Assembly: GCA_028278755.1 (NCBI GenBank)
Contig: JAPYOI010000043.1
Coordinates: 1 to 5,896 of the forward strand
Reading direction: 5' to 3'
DNA: 5,896 nt
DNA from: Poriferisodalis multihospitum
GTDB taxonomy: Bacteria; Actinomycetota; Acidimicrobiia; Acidimicrobiales; Poriferisodalaceae
The notes below the pieces were generated by a model that did not search any database, was not told where the DNA came from, and was given only the letters and a program-made list of their open reading frames with translations. Made by a program: the position numbers and the translations under genes. Positions 1 to 5,896 of this stretch are shown piece by piece; the first letter of the stretch is position 1, and each line of letters opens with the position of its first letter.

Positions 1-276
1 GATGCGTACCTCGCCCGACATGATGTTCTCAGCGAGCCCGGTGCTGGCGTTGCCCTCGATCAGCACCCGTCCCCGCTGGTGCATGCCGGCGCCGTAGTAA
101 CCCACCGAACCCCGCACCACCACATCGATGTCGGCGGTGATGCCGCACGCCACTGCGTGGGCGCCGCGTGGGTTGATGACCTCGAACGATTCGCCGTCGG
201 CAGCCTCGTGCAGTGCCTGGTTGAGCTTGCGCCGGGCCGATTCGGCGAGGTCGAACGTCCGCACCGCTGCGCTCAC
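1..276 (-). CDS. glxC: GXGXG-domain protein GlxC, glutamate synthase-like subunit (N-terminal part, runs off the left edge)
   Basis: Reading leftwards from a GTG at 276-274, the frame stays open for 92 codons to the window edge. The product starts VSAAVRTFDLAES and carries the signatures of the glutamate synthase C-terminal beta-helix (GXGXG) domain: NPRGAHA at residues 35-41, GYYGAGM at 59-65, and GNASTG with ENIMSG at 75-88. As a stand-alone protein this is GlxC (MgsB in N-methylglutamate synthase), which works in a complex with a GlxB-type amidotransferase and a GlxD-type FMN synthase subunit. The GTG overlaps the TGA of glxB as GTGA, implying translational coupling and a shared transcript. 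The start is chosen from that overlap and from family-like sequence beginning within a few residues. glxD is expected next, outside the window. Family assignment is firm; the substrate of the complex is not known from sequence. Confidence 0.88.
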   Translation of the reverse strand, partial: MSAAVRTFDLAESARRKLNQALHEAADGESFEVINPRGAHAVACGITADIDVVVRGSVGYYGAGMHQRGRVLIEGNASTGLAENIMSGEVRI

Positions 277-1172
277 GCCGCGAGGCTCCAGGTGTAGATG
301 CGAGCCGGCTCCGGCTCCCAAACCTCGGCATCCAGCGCACCGGGCAGGCGGGCTATAGCGCGGTACTCAGACGACATGGCGACCCAGTGGTCGGTCTCGG
401 CCACCACTGCAGGCTTGCAGGCAATGGGGTCGCGCAGGATGGCGAACCCGTCGGCGACGCCGATGGCGAAGGTGTAGAAGCCGTCGAGGTCGCCGAGAGC
501 GCCTTCCAATGCCTCCGAGATGGAGTCGCCCGAGCGCATCCGCCAGGCCAGGTAACCGGCGGCGACCTCGGAGTCGTTCTCGGTCTGGAATGACTCGCCG
601 TGGCCTTCGAGCTGGCGGCGCAGCCGGTTGTGGTTCGACAGCGAGCCGTTGTGCACCAGGCAGGTGTCCGAGCCGGTGGAGAACGGGTGAGAGCCGTTGG
701 TGGTTACCGCCGATTCGGTGGCCATGCGGGTGTGCGCCAGCGCATGGGTGCCGGTGCGCGATGCCAGGTCGTAACGCTCGGCGACGAGGTCTGGGTAGCC
801 CACGGCTTTGAACATCTCGATCTTGTTGCCTTGGGCCAGCACGGTCGCGCCCGCCACGTTGTCGATGATCCACTGGCGGGCGCTACGGCCGTCCCCGTCG
901 GTGGAGAACACCGCGTGGTCATGCACCGCCGCGACGGTCACCTCTGCGCCCAAGGTCGCCTCGAGGGCCGCGGCCACAGGACCCCAGTCCACCTTGAGCC
1001 CTTCGGCCAGCACGGTGATGCGAGTGCGACCGGGAACGCCAGCGTCATACACGGCAAATCCGGCACTGTCGGGTCCGCGGTCGCCCATCTCGGCGAGCAT
1101 GACTTCGGTCAGCCGTCCCAGCTCGTGCCGGTGCGTTTCGGTCTTGCAGAACAAGCCCACAATCCCGCACAT
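273..1172 (-). CDS. glxB: Class II glutamine amidotransferase GlxB, glutamate synthase-like subunit
   Basis: This 299-residue protein has the N-terminal nucleophile (Ntn) glutaminase fold. It begins MCGIVGLF, so Cys2 becomes the catalytic N-terminal nucleophile after Met removal. Other glutaminase residues are visible: RGPDSAG at 32-38, HTRMAT at 147-152 (Arg149 binds the glutamine carboxylate), HNG at 174-176 (oxyanion hole) and END at 198-200 (Asp200 binds the glutamine amino group). The protein is only the amidotransferase domain, with no synthase or GlmS isomerase part, and its length fits GlxB/MgsA rather than PurF or GlmS. It should hydrolyse glutamine or a gamma-glutamyl amide and pass ammonia or amine to partner subunits in the cytoplasm. 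A GGGGG-rich ribosome-binding stretch lies just upstream of the ATG. It is divergent from the glnT-like gene and overlaps glxC by 4 bp. The alternative name is mgsA; nothing here decides whether methylamine is involved. Confidence 0.9.
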   Translation of the reverse strand: MCGIVGLFCKTETHRHELGRLTEVMLAEMGDRGPDSAGFAVYDAGVPGRTRITVLAEGLKVDWGPVAAALEATLGAEVTVAAVHDHAVFSTDGDGRSARQWIIDNVAGATVLAQGNKIEMFKAVGYPDLVAERYDLASRTGTHALAHTRMATESAVTTNGSHPFSTGSDTCLVHNGSLSNHNRLRRQLEGHGESFQTENDSEVAAGYLAWRMRSGDSISEALEGALGDLDGFYTFAIGVADGFAILRDPIACKPAVVAETDHWVAMSSEYRAIARLPGALDAEVWEPEPARIYTWSLAA

Positions 1173-1357
1173 GGCGCACCCCCAGCCCCACGATCCCTAC
1201 GTCTGTCCGTCGGGCCTCCCGCACCGTAGCGCTTCGCCTCCTGTGGCCAGATGCCTGCGGATCCCATTCAGGCTGTCTGCTTTCGTTGACTACTGTGCGC
1301 GCGGGGGCATGGCCGACGATCTGGCGGCCTCGATCCGAACACGCCGGGGGGCGAATC
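1173..1357. promoter_or_regulatory. Divergent intergenic regulatory region between glxB and the glnT-like gene
   Basis: These 185 bp separate the divergent ATGs and must hold the promoters of both transcription units if each is transcribed from here. Possible plus-strand elements are a TTGACT hexamer at 1286-1291 without a good -10 at normal spacing, and TACTGT at 1291-1296, which fits a TANNNT -10 about 55-60 bp before the ATG at 1358 but lacks a good -35. A short dyad, GCCTG (1253-1257) and CAGGC (1269-1273), lies centrally and could be an operator half-site pair. No clear GlnR box was recognised. The region as a regulatory zone is well supported by layout; the individual elements are weak. 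Confidence 0.4.
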
Positions 1358-2661
1358 ATGAGCAGCGCGACTGACGCACTCGAAGAAATCCGGGCCAAGA
1401 CCGAGGCCGACGGCGTGGAGTTCATCTACGCCATGTTCGTGGAGATGCACGGGAAGCCGTGCGCCAAGCTGGTGCCGGTCAGCGCCTTGGACGGGCTGAT
1501 GAGCGATGGCGCCGGCTTTGCCGGTTTCGCCGCCGGCCCGATGGGTCAAGACCCCTCCAGCCCCGACATCTTGGCCCTGCCCGATCCTGCCTCGTACACC
1601 CAGCTTCCGTGGCAGCCGAACGTGGCTGCCATGCAGTGCGATCCCACCGTGGAGGGCGAGCTGTGGCCGTATGCGCCGCGGGTGATCCTGCGCCGGGCAT
1701 TGGAGGCAGCCGCTGAGCGCAACCTGGTGCTCAAGTGCGGCGTGGAGGCCGAGTACTCGCTGGTGGTGCGCAACGAGGACGGCTCGCTGGCCGTGGCCGA
1801 CGACCGCGACAACCTGACCCTGCCCTGCTACGACGCCAGGGGCCTCACCCGGATGCCAACGGCCAGTACGAGCAGAACTGGCTGTACTCAGACGCCCTGA
1901 CTACTGCCGATCGGCTGATCCTGTTCCGGCTGATGGTGCACACGCTGGCCCAGCGCGATGGTCGCTACGCCACCTTCATGCCCAAGCCGTTCGCCGACAA
2001 GACCGGCAACGGGCTGCATACCCACCTGAGCCTGTGGACCGCTGACACCGACGATCCGCTGTTCATCGGTGGCACGGCCGGCGGGCCAGACACCAAGGGC
2101 TTGGGCCTGAGCGACCTCGCCTACCAGTTCGTGGGCGGGCTGCTGCGCCACGCCCGCTCGCTGGTGGCGGTGGTGTGCCCGATCGTCAACTCCTACAAGC
2201 GCATGGGGGTGGGCGCGCCCACCTCGGGTGCCACCTGGGCGCCGGCGTATGCGGCGTACGGCGGCAACAACCGCACGCAGATGATCCGCATCCCCGAGCC
2301 CGACCGGATCGAGATTCGCCTCGGCGACGGGGCCGCCAACCCGTACCTGATGTTCGCGGCGTACCTCGCCTGCGGGCTTGACGGCATCGACAACGGCATC
2401 GACCCTGGCGAGCCCAACACGGACAACCTGCACGCCATGTCTGCCGAAGACGTGGCGGCGAAGGGAATCGCCGTGCTGCCGCCCACGCTGCTGCACGCCG
2501 CCGAGGAAATGGCGACCTCCGAAGTGCTCGCCGCTGGACTGGGCGACACCGCCGAAGGCCCCTACCGCGACTACTTCGTACAAACCAAGAAAGCAGAGTT
2601 CCTGGCGCACCACAGCGTCGTCACCGTCGGCGAGGTCGACCAGTACCTCACCCTGTTCTGA
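1358..2661 (+). pseudogene. glnT: Type III glutamine synthetase-like ligase (GlnT/GmaS family), disrupted by an internal deletion and frameshift
   Basis: Two frames together encode a glutamine synthetase-like enzyme, which makes glutamine or a gamma-glutamyl amide from glutamate, amine and ATP. From the ATG at 1358 (GGGGGG just upstream) residues 1-166 match the family, including Glu130 and Glu132 (GVEAEYS) at the metal site. The frame then slips at 1851-1855, adds 14 unrelated residues and stops at 1900 (180 aa). The second frame resumes at 1852 with DANGQYEQNW and runs to 2661. It keeps the phosphate/ATP-site block GNGLHTHLSLW, NSYKRM, the NNRT arginine and RIEIRLGDGAANPYL. Relatives have about 24 residues between the two parts, including NDHE, whose Glu matches metal ligand Glu212 of E. 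coli GlnA; these are absent. The intact gene would be about 459 aa. Neither fragment should be active. Family identity is firm; glnT versus gmaS is uncertain, and an assembly error could explain the lesion. Confidence 0.85.
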
Positions 2662-2759
2662 GCGTCGAAGCCGCGACGTCAGCGGTTTCGGCAGGCGGCA
2701 CTGCTACGGCAGCGGCATTGCCTACGATGCGCGGAGAGGCTGAAGTGGGGGAGGAAGCC

Positions 2760-3392
2760 ATGAGTGCATCGGATGCCGCGGCGAACAGGGTTTCGGAGCG
2801 GGCCGCGGCGGTCGCGGACGCGATGGACGACATCGCCAAGATCGATGCGCATGGCCGTGAGCACGGCGGCATCGACCGGGCCGGCATCGCCCGCATCAAG
2901 GAACGGCTGCTGGAGCTCGCCACCCACGAGCACCTGTTCCCGGCTGCGGAGTTCCCGGCCCCTCACGGCGAGCGCGGCTCGCACAACTACCGGCTCGCCC
3001 AGAACGACGACGGCACGCTGGCGCTGTATGTCCAGAGCGTCGGTGAAGGCACGTCGGCGCCGCCGCATGAGCACCTCACTTGGGCCGTCATCGTGGGAAT
3101 GCGCGGCCAGGAGCTGAACCGCTTCTACGACTGCTGTGCAGGCGAAGGCGAGCCGCACGTCGAGCGCGAGGAGATGGTCGAGCGCGGCACCGGCGTCGCA
3201 ATGCTCGGGCACGACGTGCACTCGATTCACATCGAGGGCGCTTCGACCAACTTCCACTGCTACGGGCTGGCAATGGAGAACATGACCGGTCGCCGGTACT
3301 GGAACGCCGATGAAGGCGAGTGGCGGGAGTTCGCTGACTCCAGCAGCATCATCGAAGCCCGCCCGGGCCACCCAGCAACGGCCGCCGCCTGA
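2760..3392 (+). CDS. Cysteine dioxygenase-like 3-His cupin (thiol dioxygenase)
   Basis: The 210-residue product has an alpha-helical N-terminus (1-56) and then a single cupin barrel of the bacterial cysteine / 3-mercaptopropionate dioxygenase type. The GEGTSAPPHEH block gives His103 and His105, and NFHCYG gives His166, a likely 3-His Fe(II) site. His154 in HDVHSIH corresponds to a conserved second-sphere His, and Tyr180 may be the active-site Tyr. There is no Cys at the place of mammalian Cys93, as is usual in bacteria. Arg78 aligns by eye with the carboxylate-binding Arg60 of cysteine dioxygenase, which leans towards an Arg-type (cysteine) rather than Gln-type (3-mercaptopropionate) enzyme. 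The expected reaction is thiol plus O2 to sulfinate in the cytoplasm. The ATG at 2760 is chosen because GGGGGAGGA (2747-2755) precedes it; in-frame TTG 2718 and ATG 2727 lack such a site. The rhodanese gene follows after 143 bp. The substrate is not settled. Confidence 0.82.
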   Translation: MSASDAAANRVSERAAAVADAMDDIAKIDAHGREHGGIDRAGIARIKERLLELATHEHLFPAAEFPAPHGERGSHNYRLAQNDDGTLALYVQSVGEGTSAPPHEHLTWAVIVGMRGQELNRFYDCCAGEGEPHVEREEMVERGTGVAMLGHDVHSIHIEGASTNFHCYGLAMENMTGRRYWNADEGEWREFADSSSIIEARPGHPATAAA

Positions 3393-3535
3393 ACTGTCAC
3401 CGGTGCGGCTAGAGCCGAGCGGCCCGTGATCCCAATCGCATCAGCATGGGGAACAAGAGCGGGAGCCAAGGAGCGGCGCTGTGAGAAGGTTCGCGAGTCC
3501 ACGCATCCTCGTGCCCCGGCGTCGAGGGACGTGTG

Positions 3536-4804
3536 ATGGCTGACGTTCCCACGATCACGGCAACCGAGTTGATGGAGCGGCATCGAGGGCTGCTGCGCGG
3601 CGACGGCACCGAGCTGGCGCTGATCGATGCCCGCGAGCCCACCGAGTTCACCCAGCGCCACTTGCTGTACGCAGCGAATCTGCCCCTCAGCCATGTGGGC
3701 CTCGAAGTGGCAGCGCGCATCCCACGGCTGGGCACGTCGGTGGTGATCTGTGACGACGGCGGAAGAGAGGCTGCTGCCGTCGCCTTGGAGCTCACGGTGC
3801 TCGGCTACGCCGACACGGCGGTGCTAGACGGCGGCATCGACGCGTGGGCGGCCGCGGGCGGCGAGCTGTACTCGGGCATCAACGTGCCGTCGAAGCTGTT
3901 CGGCGAGCTGGTCGAGGAGCACTTCGGTACCCCGCATGTCACCGCGACCGAGCTAGCCGGTTGGCTGGCCGAGGGTCGGGACTTGGTGGTGGTGGACTCG
4001 CGTACGCGCCGCGAGTTCAACCGCATGAGTATCCCGACCGGTCGGTCGTGCCCCGGTGGAGAGCTGGTGCGCCGCGTGGGTGACCTGATCGATGACGGCA
4101 CCACGGTGGTCGTCAACTGCGCCGGGCGGACCCGCAGCATCATGGGAGCGCAGTCGCTGCGCTCGGCGGGCCTGCCCAATGCCGTGTACGCGCTGAAAGA
4201 CGGCACGATGGGCTGGGAGCTGGCCGGGCTCGAGCTGGAGCACGGCCGCGACGAGCTGGCCCCCGATCCGAGCGAGGCCGGCCGTGCCCAAGCCGCGGCG
4301 GCTGCGCAGGCGGTGGCAGAGCGCTGCAGGGTGCGCACGATCGATCATGCCCAACTCGACGAGTGGCTCGCCGACAGCACGCGCACGACCTACTTCATTG
4401 ACGTGCGCACGCCCGAGGAATTCGCCGCTGGGCACCTGCCGGGCGCGACCGGTGCTCCTGGCGGCCAGTTGGTGCAAGCAACTGACGAGTACCTGGCGAC
4501 GCGGGGAGCGCGGGTGGTGCTCGCCGACGGCGACGGCATCGGCGCCACCATGACCGCGTCGTGGCTCATCCAGATGGGCTGGGACGCGTGGGTGCTCGAG
4601 CCTGGCTGGACCGGCGACGCTGAGCTGGTCACTCAGAGCGGCGACGAGACTGCCTCCGCGATCCGTTCACGCCAGCCCCCGCTGCCCTACGACCCCACCG
4701 ACGCCGCGGTGGCCAAGGCTGCGATGGAGGCTTACCTGGTCTGGGAAGTAGCACTGCCCGACCAATACGCCCGCGACGACTTGGCGGAATTCCGTTTCTG
4801 CTAG
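3536..4804 (+). CDS. Triple-rhodanese-domain sulfurtransferase
   Basis: The 422-residue protein has three tandem rhodanese domains, roughly 7-115, 133-238 and 266-372, and a tail (about 380-422) ending AYLVWEVALPDQYARDDL. Each domain shows a DxR-type entry motif: IDAREPTEF, VDSRTRREF and IDVRTPEEFAAGHLPGA. Active-site loops are CDDGGR (Cys72) in domain 1 and CAGRTR (Cys195) in domain 2. In domain 3 the matching position reads LADGDG, with Ala330 in place of Cys, so that domain is probably non-catalytic. Six-residue loops fit sulfurtransferases. No signal peptide or membrane segment is seen, so it is likely cytoplasmic. The ATG at 3536 is preferred over the adjacent GTG at 3533 because GAGGGA (3524-3529) is then 6 bp away. 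Similar proteins sit next to cysteine dioxygenase-like genes in other bacteria, which suggests handling of sulfane sulfur or sulfinate products. From recall, relatives often have a fourth domain that is missing here. Confidence 0.88.
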   Translation: MADVPTITATELMERHRGLLRGDGTELALIDAREPTEFTQRHLLYAANLPLSHVGLEVAARIPRLGTSVVICDDGGREAAAVALELTVLGYADTAVLDGGIDAWAAAGGELYSGINVPSKLFGELVEEHFGTPHVTATELAGWLAEGRDLVVVDSRTRREFNRMSIPTGRSCPGGELVRRVGDLIDDGTTVVVNCAGRTRSIMGAQSLRSAGLPNAVYALKDGTMGWELAGLELEHGRDELAPDPSEAGRAQAAAAAQAVAERCRVRTIDHAQLDEWLADSTRTTYFIDVRTPEEFAAGHLPGATGAPGGQLVQATDEYLATRGARVVLADGDGIGATMTASWLIQMGWDAWVLEPGWTGDAELVTQSGDETASAIRSRQPPLPYDPTDAAVAKAAMEAYLVWEVALPDQYARDDLAEFRFC

Positions 4805-4836
4805 CAAGCCCTGCGCGTCTACGCTGGCTGCTACGA

Positions 4837-4887
4837 GCGGGGCGGACCCAGCGCACGGCTCATGTTGTTGGAATGGGTCCGTCCCGC
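4837..4887. terminator. Strong hairpin between convergent genes, probable bidirectional terminator
   Basis: Positions 4837-4850 (GCGGGGCGGACCCA) pair with 4874-4887 (TGGGTCCGTCCCGC) over 14 pairs, 13 of them Watson-Crick and one G-U in plus-strand RNA, with a 23-nt loop. The hairpin begins 32 nt after the rhodanese stop and also lies beyond the stop of the minus-strand oxidoreductase at 4960. No U-tract follows on either strand, which is common in high-GC actinobacteria but weakens the call as an efficient intrinsic terminator. An alternative pairing of 4850-4858 with 4887-4896 is also possible and competes with it. Confidence 0.6.
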
Positions 4888-4915
4888 CGTTGCGCTCCGT
4901 AGTTCTCGGGCCCTT

Positions 4916-4940
4916 TCGATAAGTCTCGATTTAGTTCGAT
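4916..4940. repeat. Three TCGAT (ATCGA) direct repeats with exact 10-bp period
   Basis: TCGAT occurs at 4916-4920, 4926-4930 and 4936-4940, starting exactly 10 bp apart, in a stretch more AT-rich than its surroundings. It lies between the hairpin and the 3' end of the oxidoreductase gene. Spacing of one helical turn would place the three copies on one face of the DNA, as in some protein-binding arrays. The unit is short, and its location between convergent gene ends does not suit a promoter operator, so function is open. Confidence 0.4.
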
Positions 4941-4959
4941 CTTCGCATGCTCGTCGCGG

Positions 4960-5838
4960 CTAGAGGTCGGCGAAGCGCTCGATGGTGTCGGCCCAGGCGC
5001 TGGCGTCGTCGGGCGTGGAGATGACCGTCTGCAGCCCGGCCATCGGTGACACGGGTACCGCGATCCGGCTGACGCCGCGGCGTGCCAGCTCTGGAATCTC
5101 TTCGAGGTCGGCGGGCAGCTGCACGGTGATCTCCAGCGCATCGGGATCGCGGCCGTGCTCAGCGGCCGTCTGGCGGGCCAGGTCGATCAGGTTCCACGGC
5201 GCGCCCCGGGCGGGGAAGTAGCCGTCGCCGAGCCGCCCGGCCCGCCGCGCTGCCACCTTCGAGTCGCCGCCCACGATAATCGGCACCGAGCCGTTCACCG
5301 GCTGCGGCCGGCAGTACGCAGCGTCGAAGTTCACGAACTCGCCGTGGAAGGTCGGCCGCTCGGCCGACCACAGCTCGCGCATGGCGGCCACGTACTCGTC
5401 GGTGCGCCGCCCCCGGTCGTCGAAGTGATCGCCGACGCCGATGGCGTCGAACTCCTCGCGCATCCAACCCACCCCGATGCCCAGCAGCACCCGTCCGCCC
5501 GACATGTGGTCGAGCGTGGCGATCTGCTTGGCGCACACCACCGGGCTGTGCTGGGGCACGATCAGGATGCCGGTGCCGAAGTTGATGGTGGACGTCACTC
5601 CTGCCATGTAGGCCATCCACATGAGCGGGTCGGGCAGCAGCAGGTCTTCGACGCCGCCGGCCATCTTGCCGTCAGGGCTGTACGGGTACTGCGACTGGTA
5701 GCCCGACGGGATGACCGTGTGCTCCACCGTCCACGCAGATTCGAAGCCGGCGGCCTCACCGGCTTGTACCAGCTCGGTCGCGAGGGCCGTGTCCATGGCG
5801 AACTTGCCGGTGTTGCAGTACCTCAGTCCGAATTTCAT
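4960..5838 (-). CDS. LLM-class F420-dependent oxidoreductase (luciferase-like family)
   Basis: The 292-residue protein is a bacterial luciferase-like TIM barrel. Visible family marks are the N-terminal strand MKFGLRYCNTG, AAGFESAWTVEHTVIP at 29-44, INFGTGILIVPQHSPV at 85-100, AKQIATLDHMSGGRV at 103-117, the LGIGVGWMREEF block at 119-130 and IIVGGDSKVAARRAGRLGDGYF at 187-208. This matches actinobacterial F420-dependent oxidoreductases of the probable Rv2161c-like group, which exchange hydride between F420 and unknown substrates, often lipids or xenobiotics. The F420 rather than FMN assignment is by family resemblance. The ATG has AAGGGA (5846-5851) 7 bp upstream and overlaps, as ATGA, the stop of a possible preceding gene, so it probably belongs to an operon entering from the right. 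It is convergent with the rhodanese gene and shares the terminator region with it. The substrate cannot be told from sequence. Confidence 0.88.
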   Translation of the reverse strand: MKFGLRYCNTGKFAMDTALATELVQAGEAAGFESAWTVEHTVIPSGYQSQYPYSPDGKMAGGVEDLLLPDPLMWMAYMAGVTSTINFGTGILIVPQHSPVVCAKQIATLDHMSGGRVLLGIGVGWMREEFDAIGVGDHFDDRGRRTDEYVAAMRELWSAERPTFHGEFVNFDAAYCRPQPVNGSVPIIVGGDSKVAARRAGRLGDGYFPARGAPWNLIDLARQTAAEHGRDPDALEITVQLPADLEEIPELARRGVSRIAVPVSPMAGLQTVISTPDDASAWADTIERFADL

Positions 5839-5896
5839 ATCGCCGTCCCTTCGGTGAGCGCTCGGGCAGGGGACAGTCCCCCGATGATCGGCTCGC
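5835..5896 (-). CDS. Probable C-terminal tail of an upstream gene (cut by the right edge)
   Basis: One minus-strand frame is open from the right edge and ends at a TGA (5837-5835) that overlaps the ATG of the oxidoreductase as ATGA. The 19 residues read EPIIGGLSPARALTEGTAI. The start of this peptide resembles the PxxGGLxP C-terminal motif of some LLM-class oxidoreductases and related proteins, but the piece is too short to identify. The coding call rests on the coupling-type overlap and on the oxidoreductase ribosome-binding site lying inside it. The other two frames are also open over these few bases, so this is tentative. Confidence 0.4.
   Translation of the reverse strand, partial: EPIIGGLSPARALTEGTAI

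Noticed and set aside
600..1229. A 209-codon open frame on the plus strand opposite glxB.
   Set aside because: It is antisense to a gene with full family motifs; such long shadows are normal in GC-rich coding DNA, and its product shows no recognisable domain.
1286..1357. An upstream TTG start adding 24 residues to the synthetase-like protein.
   Set aside because: The ATG at 1358 has a G-rich ribosome-binding stretch and gives the family-like N-terminus; the extension is Arg/Trp-rich and unlike the family.
1888..2613. A 241-codon open frame on the minus strand opposite the synthetase gene.
   Set aside because: The protein has repetitive His/Arg/Val-rich composition typical of antisense translation, while the plus strand carries conserved synthetase motifs.
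2700..2728. A possible promoter for the dioxygenase gene, with TACGAT at 2723-2728 as a -10.
   Set aside because: The hexamer at -35 spacing (ACTGCT) is not promoter-like, and one six-base match is too weak in this context.
2679..3371. A 230-codon open frame on the minus strand opposite the dioxygenase gene.
   Set aside because: It has no family motifs, and the plus-strand gene has a strong ribosome-binding site and an intact metal site.
3398..3417. Short inverted repeats after the dioxygenase stop (CACCGGTG, and CGGCT-AG-AGCCG).
   Set aside because: The stems are 4-5 bp with loops of 0-2 nt and no U-tract, too weak to call a terminator; the rest of 3393-3535 shows nothing clear.
4860..5141. 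A 93-codon minus-strand frame reaching into the convergent intergenic region.
   Set aside because: Most of it overlaps the oxidoreductase gene in another frame, and its product is low-complexity Ser/Pro/Arg-rich.

Overview
This is a GC-rich, densely packed bacterial segment with six recognisable genes or gene parts and a probable seventh gene tail at the right edge. Long overlapping ORFs on both strands, GTG/TTG starts, an F420-type luciferase-like oxidoreductase and a glnT-glxBC locus all suggest a high-GC actinobacterium, possibly Acidimicrobiia-like. That placement is inference; the window holds no rRNA or other phylogenetic marker.

Left part (1-2661): a glutamine-metabolism locus around a divergent 185-bp intergenic region. 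On the minus strand are glxB (class II glutamine amidotransferase) and, with a GTGA overlap, glxC (GXGXG domain), which runs off the left edge. On the plus strand is a type III glutamine synthetase-like gene (glnT/gmaS family). In relatives this set, with glxD, resembles glutamate synthase split into separate subunits. Some versions (gmaS-mgsABC) make N-methylglutamate from methylamine. The synthetase gene is broken here: about 24 codons that include a metal-binding Glu are missing and the frame shifts at a GGATG pentamer. It looks like a microhomology deletion or an assembly error.

Middle part (2760-4804): a thiol-oxidation pair on the plus strand, a 3-His cysteine-dioxygenase-like cupin followed by a triple-rhodanese protein. 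Two rhodanese domains keep the catalytic Cys and the third has Ala instead. Together they suggest oxidation of a small thiol to a sulfinate plus sulfane-sulfur transfer.

Right part (4805-5896): a convergent intergenic region with a strong 14-bp hairpin and a 10-bp-periodic ATCGA triplet. It is followed by a minus-strand LLM-class F420-dependent oxidoreductase, whose ATG overlaps the stop codon of a probable upstream gene cut by the window edge.

No tRNA, rRNA, CRISPR array, insertion sequence or phage gene was seen. I found no clearly new multi-gene system. The points most worth checking are the synthetase lesion, the shortened rhodanese architecture and the pairing of that protein with the dioxygenase.
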